Shown here: positions 12,677-24,143 of the stretch, one piece after another
Layout: the number at the start of each line of letters is the position of its first letter
Numbering within the stretch: position 1 is the first letter of the stretch
Source: Gautieria morchelliformis
Taxonomy: Eukaryota; Basidiomycota; Agaricomycetes; Gomphales; Gomphaceae
Reading direction: 5' to 3'
DNA length: 64,000 nt
NCBI GenBank assembly: GCA_015179125.1
Contig: WHVA01000251.1
Coordinates: 91,995-155,994 of the forward strand
Position numbers and translations under genes: made by a program
The notes under the pieces: generated by a model
What the model was told of the DNA's origin: nothing
Databases searched by the model: none
What the model saw: the letters and a program-made list of their open reading frames with translations, nothing else

Positions 12677-12837
12677 TGTTGCGATTTTCGGGGAGAGAGG
12701 ACACAAGTAAAGGGGACAGCACCAACTGGTGTTGTGGCGGGTTACAAACGGATAAGTAAATACATGTAAACTACTGCGTATTTGTAAGCTACGCGTTATG
12801 GCGGTCACTCGATGCCGCTCGCAAATCCGGAATATCA
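12677..12837 (-). repeat. 5' LTR of gag-only Ty1/copia-type element
   Basis: 161-bp direct-repeat partner of 10055-10216, with the same TGTTGC and ATATCA ends. The differences are a one-base deletion and about four substitutions. It precedes the leader and gag on the minus strand. Confidence 0.85.
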
Positions 12838-13357
12838 AGACTAACCAAGTGGAAACAGACCATCGTCAGTCATCACAGATGTGGATGTAGACGATGGTAA
12901 GAGAACAAGTTGTATATCCTCGACTCGCGAGGTCTCAGAAAAATATACAAGAGTCTAGCCACTGTGACTGGCGAATGGCCCATTGAAGTGAACCGTGTTC
13001 GAGGACTGTCATTTGTTCTGCACATAATAAGGAGCTTACGATAACAACCTCAAGTTCGTGGATATGTTTACCAGCATGATAATGATGACCTGACTGACGC
13101 AGACATAAGAGACGGGGCAGAGGGTCACCGTTTGCGACGATGCAATTTACCCGGTAAGACTTTACGAGTTGCAGTAGAATTACCGAGCAAACCGCGACAG
13201 CTAAGAATTAATGAAAAATGTCTAACGACAGATGGTGGACAAAGCTCCGTGTGTTCCTGAGGGTTCCGCTACGCCACGCATGCCAGGAACTCGGGTCAGT
13301 CCCGCCAACTGGTCGGTACCATGCAAACTCCGAGTTCCGTTGCAGCTCTTACTGTAA
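12838..13357. other. Intergenic, no gene seen
   Basis: Between the copia-type element and the Rpp14-like gene. Only short frames; no motif or repeat recognised. The promoter of the downstream gene should lie in its right part. Confidence 0.5.
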
Positions 13358-13768
13358 ATGTCTACCACCGTCATACTACCCGTCGTCTATCGTTATATAC
13401 GACTCTCAATAGAACCCGCAGTTACAGAACCACTAGCCCTTCGAAAACTGCTTGAAAATGCAATGTCGCAGTCTTTTGGCGTGTCGCGAGCTGCGACTTA
13501 CATGGACGTGCTCTGGATTTCCGCAGATGGACATGCCGCTGTCATCCGTGTCTCGGACTCGTGAGTAAATCATGACTCCAGACTTGTTGAAGCCTAAAAC
13601 GTTTCTGGTAGAGATGCAGAGGCCGTGTTAGCCTCTGTTGTTGTCCTAGAAAAACCGATCCGCTTGAGTGTCACTAAACACTCAGCCTTCCTTCCTATGC
13701 TTCTTAGCAACGCCGAATCCTGGTTGCATCAAGACACCAGTGCGATCACATCCACGAGAAATCAATGA
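13358..13768 (+). CDS. RNase P/MRP subunit, Rpp14/Pop5 family
   Basis: Small two-exon gene. Exon 1 is 13358-13560, the intron 13561-13611 (51 nt, GTGAGT...TAG) and exon 2 13612-13768, giving 119 residues. That length is close to human RPP14 (about 124). The start follows AAATGTC, a good fungal context. The fold is suggested by VVYRYIRLSIEP at the N-terminus, then LALRKLLENAMSQSFG, a hydrophobic YMDVLWI strand, AVIRVSDSDA spanning the intron, and VTKHSAFLPMLL near the end. Proteins of this family bind the RNA of RNase P and RNase MRP in the nucleus and support 5' maturation of pre-tRNA and rRNA processing. The gene is convergent with DCN1, with about 150 bp between the two stop codons. Family assignment is by overall pattern, so Pop5 versus Rpp14 is not settled. 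Confidence 0.7.
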
Positions 13769-13917
13769 CTCATTCGTCAAAGTGAGGCCCGGTCAACGTT
13801 ACATGACATCTACACATCTACTATGACAACAATTGAACAACAAGATCAACAATCCAAATGCGATATGCCGATAGGGAAAGTGGATGTGAAAAAAGAGATG
13901 GACGGGCTTGCATGATA

Positions 13918-14990
13918 TCATTCAGTCAATCGGTGCTCCCTCGCCCACTCCACAAAATCGTCGATGGTCGAAGGCCACGCGGCTATCAAACAAAATCAAT
14001 ACGAAGTAAGATACTCAGCAGTTAAACCAACCTTCGAAATCGTGCCTTTGAAATTTAGGATCGATAGTGCGAGCAAAATCGATGAACTGTAATTTATCGT
14101 TGACAGTGGACTTTGTCATAAATTTGACCAAATACGCACCATTGTCCACGTATCACGGCTTATCCCCTTTCCTCCCTTCTCATCGAGGAAATCAGACCAC
14201 CACTCAGTATGCTTATCCGACCAGCCTTGGCTGGGTGTAACGTCGCCCGCTATTGGCTCATTCTCCCCGTCATCGGGCTCCACATGCGCCAATGCACCAC
14301 CCCTGATAGCATGGGGAAGTAGAAGTCCCCAGAAGGCTTGCGCGGTGTCGGTGGCTAGAATACAAATCAGAACACGAGACAAGGATATGATGAGACTTGC
14401 ATACCTAGACTCCGCTGACCCTCACTCCGTGCAAAGTCAAATGTAAACAGGTATACCTTCTTAAAGTAATTATAGTCGGACCCGAGGTTGCGCCGCAGCC
14501 TTGGGAGTATGTTTTTCATACCAGCGAGAGAATCGATCCCCAAGCTCCGCCACCCATCTCTCCAAGCTGCTCGTGTAAATTCCCCGACACCAGGCGCCTT
14601 GAGCTCAAAGGCCACAGCCAATAGAACAACATCTTCGGGATCTACCCCTAGATCTGCGCATAGTCTGATTGTGCCATCGATGGATATAGAATCGCCTGGT
14701 TCTCCCTTCACTTTATATCCATCAAATAGTGCGTTGAGTTTCTGGCCCTGTGACTGCGTAGTCGTGTCTCTCCGGCTCTGAGTGGGAGATGCTGTGAACA
14801 TGGTATTGGGGTCGTTGAAGTACGCATTGATTGCGGCGTCGGCCGTTCCATATTTCTGAATGTATCTAGTAGCGTCCATATGCGGCTGATCAGTGACTGC
14901 CATAAATTGGCTGACTGCAGCTGTGAACTCTGGAGAGGTGTTCTGACGGCTGGATAGCCTGGAAGATCTGTTTGCTTTAGACTGCGACAT
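13918..14990 (-). CDS. DCN1: DCN1-like cullin neddylation factor
   Basis: Scaffold-type E3 that promotes transfer of Nedd8 to cullins, activating SCF-type ubiquitin ligases. Four exons: 14990-14405, 14354-14140, 14086-14032 and 13982-13918, with introns of 50, 53 and 49 nt. They join in frame to 306 residues. Residues about 17-55 form the UBA-like part (FTAAVSQFM...YFND). The PONY/Dcn1 domain follows: LNALFDGYK, DGTIRLCADLGVDPEDVVLL, AWRDGWRSLGIDSLAGMK, LFTFDFARSEGQRSL and FWGLLLPHAI. It ends with the typical TMFIDFARTIDPKFQRHDFE and AAWPSTIDDFVEWARE. I chose MSQSKANRSS as start; an upstream in-frame ATG at 15206 adds a hydrophobic stretch not usual in the family. Some relatives carry an N-myristoylation site; none is seen here. 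Confidence 0.9.
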
Positions 14991-16514
14991 GGGTGTAGGA
15001 GTCAGTGATATGCACGACCAACGCGTGACGAAAAAGTGACGAGTGCGTACCATGGATGAAGACAGAAATTTACGGAAGAAAGACAGTGTGATGACAAAGA
15101 CGACAGCCAGAGTGAGAGTGACGGGGAAGGATGGGAGCGACAGGGTGAACTGGGCTATATGGCTGCAGGAGTTGCCAGTGGCTGTACGACCGAGCGCTCG
15201 GTCCACTCCGATTTGCTTGTATCAGTCACGCTTTGTTAGATGCTCATGGCAGACCAGACGTGAAGATGAAACAAGCAGAAAATGGTCTTGAATCACAAGT
15301 ACCTGTGGATATATGCAGCCATGAATCACATGCGTAAGGCCGATCAAAGAGATAAGGGATGCAGATGTGGTTCAAGACTTGCATCTCTGTACTGCGTCAT
15401 CCTCATCCCATGGCACTCATTCACGATTGTGAACGATTGTGAATCTGAACCAAGATCCGGCGACAGTGTTGTACTGCCCACATGAATTAACACACGTTTG
15501 TCTGCACGTGGATCTGCCCACAATATATCCCACAAAAGGACTCGACCTGTCATCGAGACAAAGATCGAATCTATTATTAGTAGAAGCAATGCATTGGCAC
15601 GATCAGATTTATGGTAGTTAGTCCAGATTTCCGCGTGCGGGAATCTGGCCCGGTGTGTTGAAAAGGCTGCCCGCCGGCGAAATAAGTGGGTCTCCTTGCT
15701 CTAATCCTTATAAAACTGCAGTTGTCGGACGCACACTCTTCTCAGTGGTTCTCATAACCATGCTAAACCTTATATTGCGCTCATTCCATGAGCACTGCGC
15801 GCAGGAACTCAGCGCTCTGGCACGCACTACAACGAATAGTTTGAGGGCACTGTGCTTTCTGGTCTATGGTCTTAATGGCGCTAAGCTTGTGGCTACTCTT
15901 CTCCCTTCTCGATTCGTGGGGTACGCTGCCCCCCGGTATTTGGAGAATAAGAAAGGTCCCACTATTGCTGTAGCCGATTATGCTTTGTCGGCGTGACTCG
16001 AAAGGTTGCGACGTCGGCCGCAATTAAGACTACCAAATTTGGTGATATCTCATCTTCACTGACGACGGGAACAAGTCCTCCCAAACAACTAGCGATCGAA
16101 ACCAAAGTGGAAAACAATTACATAGCTCTTGTGGCCCAGTGGCTGTTTGTTTGTTTCACGCATTTTGTTCACATTGCCATTGGGTGGGTATATGAAGTGC
16201 CCTTTACGTCCTGTGGCTTCATACTCTCTACTTTCTGAGAATTTCCATCCTCGCCAAATTCCCTCCTACATAGAGTTTACCGCTGATTTAGACCTGGTGA
16301 GCCCCATCACCTTGATGTCCAAAGGATAACGTGACGCATCAAACTCTGTAGCGATGGATCAGGAAATTCGCTCTCATTCCGTTGAGATTCAAGGGACGCC
16401 TGAAGCCGCTGAAAGCATAAGTCGACGGCAATATTGAGTCCGTTGATCATTTCATCAGAATTAATGGTCCTCATCGTCTCTCCTTTGAATATAGGACTCT
16501 GCATGCTTATAGAG
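14991..16514. other. Intergenic, no gene seen
   Basis: Upstream of DCN1 and left of the FunK1 inverted repeat. Open frames reach 113 codons (15655-15996) but show no family motif. No tandem repeat or LTR end is evident. Confidence 0.5.
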
Positions 16515-16715
16515 ATCCGAAACCTCAAGCTTCAAGCACCTACCGGCTCTTCTGCCAGGCCGCCCGGCCATCATAGGCCCAAGGTGGCGAGTACATTGAA
16601 GACTACCAGCCCCTACATTTCCGCTACGGCAGGCCTGGTACTTTCGTGGGGCTCAGGCTCGGGTAAATGAAGGTGCTTTCTCGCGGGATCACGCGATGGG
16701 CCTAATCGGAAACTC

Positions 16716-18621
16716 ATGGATGCGTTCTTTCCCTTTCCGGAACATGATGGTGAAACCGCACGAAACAGCGACATCCTCCAGAGCCTTGCGGAATTCTATG
16801 GAGAAACAAATTGGCCTTCCGCAAAGAATGTAGACGGCGTACGGGATAAAAACCTATCGAATGGTTGGAAACGCATCCCTGAACCCCCGGTGTATCGAGA
16901 ACAGCACAGAATCCAGGAGGACCAAATGACCGAAGCTTTGGTCCCCATAATTAATACGATCATTTCGTATCAAGCGCTTTCTGACCGACGGGTTGCGATT
17001 GACCGCCAACAAAACCCCATTAGGACATTTGCCGACGGTACGTTGAAACCGGATATATTTCTTTGGGGTAAAGGGACCCCCGCCTTCCTGGACGCTAGTG
17101 GAGTTCCACGCCCAAAACCACTGCCCGCAAATGAAAGGAAGATGCGAAGCGCAGAGGATAAGAATGCAGCAGATCAAGAACCTCATATCGACTGGCGGTG
17201 GTGCGTAATTCCTATAGAAATCAAACCGAAAGGACTCGGAATATAAAAAACGACCAAGCCAAGTTCCATCTAGCATCATATGTGCGCAAGGTGTTCGCCG
17301 CACAGCCTCACCGACGGCTTGTCCCGTCGCTTATGTTCACAGAATCTACGGTCGAATACTTTCTTTGGGATCGCGCTAGCGTCGTATTTTCTGAGGCTCT
17401 TGACCACCACGCAAAAGCGGAACGTTTCTACAATATTATTGCTACCATGGTCTTGTGGAATGACGAAAATCTCGGATTTGACACCAGCATGCAGTTTCAA
17501 GCTAGCGATACGTTGCGGATCTTGACCAGGTCGGGTGCATATAAGGTCGATACAGCCGGGTCGCTCCTAACCCAACCATACAACATTCGAAGCCATGGAT
17601 CGACCTGTTGGAGAGCACGTAGGTCGGATGTCTCTGACGAGCCCGTATATCTCATCGAAGACACGTGGTCTGAGAATTGGGGATGCGCCGGAATCGTTAG
17701 AGAAACTGTTGAAGAGGTCCGCTTGAAACATCGTCACCTGACCCCCGCGGAATGGGTCTGGTTCGAGCCTGTACGCATCTTGTTTACTCTTGGCGATTTG
17801 TGGACAGTGTGGACAATAATAGGCGACTGGAACTGGACCAAGCCACATTAACCTAGGTGGACCACGGTCGCTCTGGAGATGTGAGGGGGGCAAGTGCGTG
17901 CCTCTGGAGAAATGTAACAGCGTACGGGAACTTGTATCTGCACTGCGCGATGTCGTTCAAGGTATGGGCTATGTTAATGAGACGGACCTAGTACTGATCC
18001 TGGCGACAGAGCTGAAAATATTGTTTTTGGAATCTAGGATGATGCATCGGGACATCACCATCTGGAATATTTACATTCACCGAGGGACGAATGGAGAATC
18101 CCGAGGCTTCATGGACTTCCCACACGCAGGTTTCTCAGACGGATGTACCATCTATCCACGATCAGGAAGAACACCGGTTGGTACACAGTTGTACGTGAAG
18201 TGGTTCTCTTGATCATCTTTGATCCAGGGCTCTCACAGTTTTGTCGCGTCATATCTTGGAACAACGCCCGCCCACCCATTGCGATGATTTGGAGTCTGTA
18301 TACTTTGTGCTAACTTTGATTGTTACGAGCCATACAGGACTAGACACACCGCGACTGGCATCTACCGATTTACCGCAATTGATGGACACTGATCCCGTGG
18401 CGGTGGCAACTGCCAAAAACGACCATCTAGAGGCGGAGGAATCCGAGATTCCAGTGCAGGATGTATGCTGGGTTGCAACCTTTGACATCCAAACTTCAAC
18501 GCTTTTTTCGCGCTCGCAGAAATCCCACGGATATGACGGACCCACAACAGGCCTGACGAAAAGTCACGAAAAATATTTAAATCTCCACTTAATTGTCTGG
18601 CCTCTTCGACCGTTTCTCTAA
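16716..18621 (+). pseudogene. FunK1-type protein kinase, decayed
   Basis: FunK1 kinases are an expanded, poorly characterised family in mushroom-forming fungi. Segment 16716-17224 carries the N-terminal region and ends WRWCVIPIEIKPKG. The frame then breaks at an A-run near 17245 and continues KNDQAKFHLASYVRKVFAAQ to about 17850. A segment at 17898-18212 has LVSALRDVVQGMGYV and the catalytic-loop equivalent MHRDITIWNIYI. The following GFMDFPHAGFSDG stands where relatives have an IDFD-type magnesium-binding motif. A fourth piece (18241-18470) has the HCDDLESVYFVL motif of the C-lobe. Four frames are needed, stops intervene, and the ATP-binding N-lobe is poorly preserved. An inverted, shorter copy of the first two segments lies at 18600-19716. 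I read it as a pseudogene; some gaps could be introns I could not place. Confidence 0.65.
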
Positions 18622-19530
18622 CGATTTGGGCGCATCCCCAATTCTCAGACCACGTCTTCAATGAGATATAGGGGTTCGTCAGAGACATCCGACCTACAAG
18701 CTCTCCAACACGTCGATCCATGGTTTCGAATGTTGTATGGTTGGCTTAGGAGTGACCCGACTGTATCGACCATATATGCACCCGACCTGGTCAAGATCCG
18801 CAACGTATCGCTAGCTTGAAACTGTATGCTGGTGTCAAATCCGAGATTTTCGTCATTCCACGAGACGATGGTAGCAATAGTATTGCAGAAACATGCCACT
18901 TTTGCATGGTAGTCAAGAGCCTCAGGGAATACGACGCCAGAGCAATCCCGAAGAAAGTATTCGACAAGTGACGGGACAAGCCGTCGGTGAGGCTGTGCGG
19001 CAAACACCTTGCGCGCATATGATGCTAGATGGAACCTTAGTATTTTTTATATTCCGAGTCCTTTCGGTTTTGATTTCTATAGGAATTACACACCACCGCC
19101 AGTCGATAGGAGGTTATTGATCTGCTGCATTCTTATCATTTGCGCTTCGCATCTTCCATTTGGGTCAGTGGTTTGGGGCGTGGAACTCCACTAGCGTCCG
19201 GGAAGGCGGGGGTCCCTTTACCCCAAAGAAATATATCCGGTTTCAACGTATCTCCGGCAAATGTCCTAATGGGGTTTATTTGGCAGTCAATTGCAACACG
19301 TCGGTCAGAAAGCCCTTGATACGAAATGATCGCATTAATTATGGGGACAAGAGTTTCGGTTATTTAGTCGGACTCTGTGCTGTTCTTGATGCACCGGAGG
19401 TTTAGGGATGCGTTTCCAACCGTTCGATAGGTTTTTATCCCGTACGCCGTCTACATGCGAGGATGTCACTGTTTGGTGCGGTTTCACCATTTGTTCTGGA
19501 AAGGGAAAGAACGCATCCAGGAGTTTCCGA
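18600..19530 (-). pseudogene. Inverted partial copy of the FunK1 kinase N-terminal half
   Basis: Right arm of the inverted repeat. On the minus strand 19007-18645 reads FAAQPHRRLVPSL, then DETLGFDTS-like and LRILTRSGAYMVDT text almost identical to 17285-17650. The region 19520-19020 mirrors 16716-17270. It lacks the catalytic loop, and frames are broken by stops and indels, so no functional kinase is expected. Confidence 0.7.
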
Positions 19531-19716
19531 TTAGGCCCATCGCATGATCCTGTGAGAAAGCATCTTGATTTACCTGGAGCCTGAGCCCCTACGAAACTAT
19601 CAGGCCAGCAGTAGCGGAAATTTAGGTGCTGGTAGTCTTCAATGTACTCGCCACGTTGGGCCTATGATGGCTGGGCAGCCTAGCATAAGTGCCGGTAGGT
19701 ACTTGAGGTTTCGGAT

Positions 19717-20021
19717 ATCTATTTTTTTTATTTTTTTATTCTCATCATTTTATTGACCACAGGCTATGCCTATGATGGTCATTACATGGATTGTATCTAC
19801 CTTGGTGATGCCCTCATTCTCCTGTGTGTATTATTCTGCCTGTGTAAGTACTCAACCGCAAAGTGGCAAGCACAACAAGTACGATCCAGGTGTCAAGATC
19901 CAAGGGGCCTCAGGTCCATTGTTGATAGTCGAGCAGGGGCCAGTCATGTGAGTGTTGTGATGTTGTGATGTTTTCCTTGGTTTTTTTTTTTTTTTGTTAT
20001 AATGGGTATCATGCCTCTGAA
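19717..20021. other. Intergenic, T-rich
   Basis: Contains T-runs near 19730-19745 and 19981-19995, the second adjoining the LTR-like repeat end at 20022. No coding signal. Confidence 0.5.
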
Positions 20022-20084
20022 TGTCAAGATTGGTTTTCAGGCGTTAATATTGTGTATTAGTGAACACAGCGAATGCCCGAATAA
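20022..20084 (+). repeat. Dispersed LTR-like repeat end, copy A
   Basis: A 63-bp segment starting TGTCAAGATTGG that recurs at 57452-57514 with four differences. It starts with TG, as LTRs do. The sequence to its right (to about 20900) is dense in the word CGAAT (for example near 20070, 20080, 20092, 20111, 20453, 20503 and 20872) and may be the rest of this element. I could not find its other end or a target duplication. Confidence 0.65.
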
Positions 20085-21115
20085 CTTGTGCGAATAAGTA
20101 TGCCATTCGGCGAATAGGTGAACCAATGAATGTTCACAAGGTAAGAGGGTTGCCCGAACGGGGCTCACCCTATCTACAGTCATAGCGAAATGGCCCGTGG
20201 CACTTGACGATGCAACGTGCAAGGTGTCACGGAAGGGCTGTCTAAGTAGCGACAATCCCTTCGCCAACAGCACAGAAAATGGTTCAAAGGCCAAGGTAAC
20301 GAAGACGAAGTATGAGAACTCACCAGTGATGCCTAAGTCCTCTGCTAGTTGAAGATGGGAATCTCCAAGAGAAGGCTTAAGACGATGACCACAGCGAGGT
20401 CAAAGCTGCACAAGATGAACGACGTATGATAATTGAACTGGGGAATATACATGCGAATGTAAACTACTTATATCGAATGCTCGTAAGGTATCAGCGAATA
20501 GGAAAGAGGCCATCACGAGTCAGGGTTGGATAGGGGTGTGCAGTCATGATACTAAGTAGATGGAATAAACATACAATAGAGTGAGGGGAGAATGCGAACA
20601 TGAAATGATGGAGAGTAAAGGGGGCGAAGGCACTTATGGACAAAACCATGTCTTGGGACCCACATACATGCTACCCTGCACGGACTCTTCGTTCACTGGG
20701 TTGATCCCGCACGGCCTATGGAAGGGACGTCCTGCGACCACACTTTGGTCATACGAACACCCAATGGGGTCAGATTAAGAAGATGATTGGGTTAATGATG
20801 AACCATCATGCCGGGTGAATGGTATCGATCATATTTGATGGCGTGCCTGCTGGCGAAATGCGCGAGCAGCGAATAGCGGTTCTGTGAGGGCAACACTAAT
20901 GACGAAGCCACAACCAAAGATACTCAAGGAGATAAGAGCGGATACTAGGACAATGACCAACTGTGTAGTGGGTATCCTCAGTTTATAACTCTACCAACGA
21001 TAGATACATGGGGACTTGCCTGTGTAGTGGGTATCCTCAGAGATCAAGCTGAGGAAACGCCACCACACGGGCTACAGTCTTATAGCGCTGGCAAGGCTTA
21101 CATAATAGGGGAGAC
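20085..21115. other. Probable remainder of the CGAAT-rich element, no gene
   Basis: No protein motif. Short direct repeat TGTGTAGTGGGTATCCTCAG near 20963 and again near 21021. Likely non-coding LTR or element-derived sequence. Confidence 0.4.
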
Positions 21116-21295
21116 GGAAACTTGTAGAAGGTTACGGAAGGTGACGGAATGTGACGGAATGTGACATGTGACAGAAGGTGACAGAAGGTGACAGAAGGTG
21201 ACATGTGACAGAATGTGACGGAAGGTTATGGAAACTGACGGAAGGTAACGGAAACTCATGGAAGGAAATAGAAACTTGTGGAAGGAAATGCGTGA
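21116..21295 (+). repeat. Degenerate 10-bp minisatellite
   Basis: Runs of units such as GTGACAGAAG, GTGACGGAAT and GTAACGGAAA repeat with a period of about 10 bp and occasional GTGACAT interruptions. Unit identity is highest at 21140-21230. Function unknown; probably replication slippage. Confidence 0.75.
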
Positions 21296-24143
21296 ACCCT
21301 GACAGGTTCGGAGAATGGGGCGAACAGTGGGTAGAGTGGATGTAGAGGAGGAGTGGTCGGTGGTGCGGCGAACTCTGGCGAAGATGCTAGGGAGTGACGA
21401 GGGGGAACATAGAGGTAGCGCGGTAGGAGAAATAAACCGGTCATGACACGAAACGCCAATCAGGATGCAGGCTGAGATCGGGGTCACTCAAGAGCCTTTG
21501 ACAGTTTTCACAGGAAGTGACTGAGAACACATGATTTTTGATCAAACGAAGTGCATTACGAGATTACAGTACTGGCAGACTTTCAGAGCCCAGAATACAC
21601 CGACTAAAGACCGAAGTTGAACAGCTTCGTCAGTACTTCGTTTAGCCTTTCCACTTTGGCCTTTAGCTCCTCCCTTTTAGCAACAACACTGGGATCCTCT
21701 TCGAGGTATATATTTGCCCGCTCTGTTGCCTTCTCACTTCCGATGCCGAATTCACCCACCAGAGCCCCTTGAATATGCTTGCCGAGGGGTTGGAGGAAAT
21801 CATGATCTACCATATGGGGCAAGTCATCTATAATTCGCTATCCAGTGGCAGGAGGACAAATGTGAGTTACTACCAGTGAAAAAAAGAAAAATCATAGAAT
21901 TTCTTGATTGAATAACCCACCTTGTGTGCTACGCGACAGTACGCACTTCGGCCATCACTGTGAGCTCTTCCTCAAATTGGTCTGTGGTATTGAGCTTTTG
22001 CAGGTCATCGACAGATAATCCCTCAAAGCCAAGGGCCGCGAGCACACTGAGAGCGTACGAGGGAGATTGCGTGAAACTACGCTTCTGAACCTCGCCGCTG
22101 TTTACTCGCTGCCGTCAACAGAAAAATTTTGGTGTACTCACCTTGACATTTCGCGCCGCCGCATACTTCGAAAGGAATTTATTCCGCAGCGAAGATAAGT
22201 ATTGGTTATTCTGGGTATAAGGTGGTTTCTCCAACTCGAGAAACCATGTGATATGATCCCGAGTGTCTTTGTGCATGCGACTTATCTGTTTCTCGAACAC
22301 CTCTATTGTAATCATCAATGGCTGAGGTATGAGTATGATACGGAGGCTGAGGGACTTGCCTGACATTGTCTTTGAGCGGGGACAAAGCAAATTGACTAAA
22401 GCGTCGATTATATCGTTCACCTGTTTTGTTGCAGCTTGGCAGATGATTTCAAAGAATGCCATGGCATCTTGATCCCAAGTTGTAAAACTTCTCTCGATTA
22501 GGCCTCTCTTTGACGAGAAAGGCACGTTATAGGGCAATTCTCGGCCTAGGGATCTGCAGAATGATCAGTGAAAGCCTTTGAGCATGACCACACAGAAATT
22601 CACTTTAATACATATTCTCGTACATCAAGCAAGAACATGGGCGGGGAAGACAGGTCAGCATCCAACGTCGACGCATCGTCACAAGTCGGATCTACTGATG
22701 TGCGAACCCCATGTTTTCTTGGTGAGCGACAAGGATGTCCCAGGGCCTCTTCTTCTTTGGCGTCTTTGAAAGGTTGGAGATTAGGTGCAGTTCGAAGGAT
22801 GTTTTGTTTGAACTCCACACTGGCATCCTTGAAAATCTGAACCAGCCCCTCGTGTCGCTCCGAACCGTCTACCCAGTGTTTGAGTTCTGTAGAGAAGGCC
22901 GTGAGGAGCCACAGTAACTCAACGACAGGATTTTCGGGAAGAGGAGGAGGAAGGGATTCTAAATCCTTCAACATGTCATTCAGTGCTTGTCGAGCATCTT
23001 CACGCAACTTTGGAAGTCTAATATGCCATGACATTAAGGATAAGATTGAACGTCCAACCATGCGGCTTATGTCTGCATGATGAGGTTACTCAAAAGTCGG
23101 CTAAGCTCCGCGGTAAGCCTTGGTATACCAATACGAGATTTGACCTCCACTGTGCTGGACTTCCATGGCTCAGTCTTTGCAAAGAAGTCTTGCTCATTCC
23201 GTCTAGAGTCTTCAAATGAGACCTTCTTAGTAAGTTCGTCGGGACCCGGCTGTTTCGTAACATAGTATCCTCTTTTCAGTACATGGCGTCTGCCTCGGAG
23301 AACATCCATCCAAGTCGACTCCTCGCCGCTCTGGATGGTATCTGCCTTTGTGAGCACGCCTTATTTAAATCAGAGTTTATTGAGTACCCGCACAGCCATG
23401 AAGGCAGCGCTTTGGTTTTCCAAATCATCTGGGGATACAGTGTATTGTTAGGAGTAGTCATAAAGCAGCTTAGCGCCACAAATACTGACCTCGCATAGTT
23501 AACGTGAGAAGAATAAGGGAATTTCATGTGATCCTTCACGAGATCCTGGACTAACTTGATATTGTTTCGGTCCTCGCCTTCCGCGACATTGGATATTATC
23601 TGATCATAAACCGGTAAGCACCCACGCAACAGGAGATACAATAATAGTGGACTGACGCCAGGAAGATCAATAAAGGAGAGATCTGCAGAATCTGGGCCCG
23701 AGCTATTTGTGAAAGTTATAGTCAAGCCCAGAAGAAGAAAGAAAAACAGGCGGCGCATACAGGTCCAAAGGTACAACATTCGAGGAAAACTGTAAAGACT
23801 TTTTATCCCCAAGCAATGGCTCTCCCGGAACAATGGCGCTAGTGTCAAAATCCACAAAGGATGTATGCGGGACACTTGGATTCAGTATCACGAGTTGTGC
23901 ACAACGCAGCATCTCTTCTAACTTGGACTTGTCCGTCAGAAGAGGACCAAATTTTACCTCGCGAACCTCCGAAATGGGCTGTCCCGTTTCGTCTTTCTCA
24001 AAGCGTAGCAAAACTTGGCATTTCCAAGGGCTGGTAGAGTTTGTTAAGCGACATTCCATAGGGCATCTGGGAATTCAATGCGTGAGGGGTGGCCGAAGGT
24101 AGAACAACACTTAACTTACCGTGTGCAAGTTCCACTCGCACGC

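Larger units (their letters stand above)
10055..12837 (-). mobile_element. Gag-only (non-autonomous) Ty1/copia-type LTR element
   Basis: Two 161-162 bp LTRs flank a single gag frame on the minus strand. There is no integrase, reverse transcriptase or RNase H: the 3' LTR follows the zinc-knuckle gag end by about 45 bp. The candidate target duplication is imperfect: CTAAC at 10050-10054 recurs at 12841-12845, three bases beyond the LTR. The leader between the 5' LTR and gag holds several degenerate copies of a GCTTTCGGTAGGC-like word. A 1,439-bp insertion splits gag. The design resembles the gag-bearing miniature LTR elements (TR-GAG) known from plants; mobilisation would need enzymes from a full copia element. 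Confidence 0.8.
16515..19716. repeat. 3.2-kb inverted repeat made of a FunK1 kinase gene
   Basis: The left arm (about 16515-17719) and right arm (about 18600-19716) are reverse complements with scattered substitutions and small indels; for example, 18 nt of the left arm near 17333 are missing in the right. The outer ends are ATCCGAAACCTCAAG on the left and CTTGAGGTTTCGGAT on the right. The loop of about 880 bp holds the kinase C-terminal half. Transcripts across it would fold into a long hairpin. Confidence 0.85.

Noticed and set aside
14991..15206. Upstream in-frame ATG (15206) as the DCN1 start with a membrane segment
   Set aside because: The added residues are hydrophobic and unlike the family; MSQSK at 14990 gives the normal N-terminus.
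15655..15996. 113-codon open frame with hydrophobic segments as a membrane protein gene
   Set aside because: No homologous pattern recognised and no supporting splice or context evidence.
21116..21295. CRISPR-like array
   Set aside because: Units are about 10 bp with no spacer-repeat alternation, and the genome is eukaryotic.
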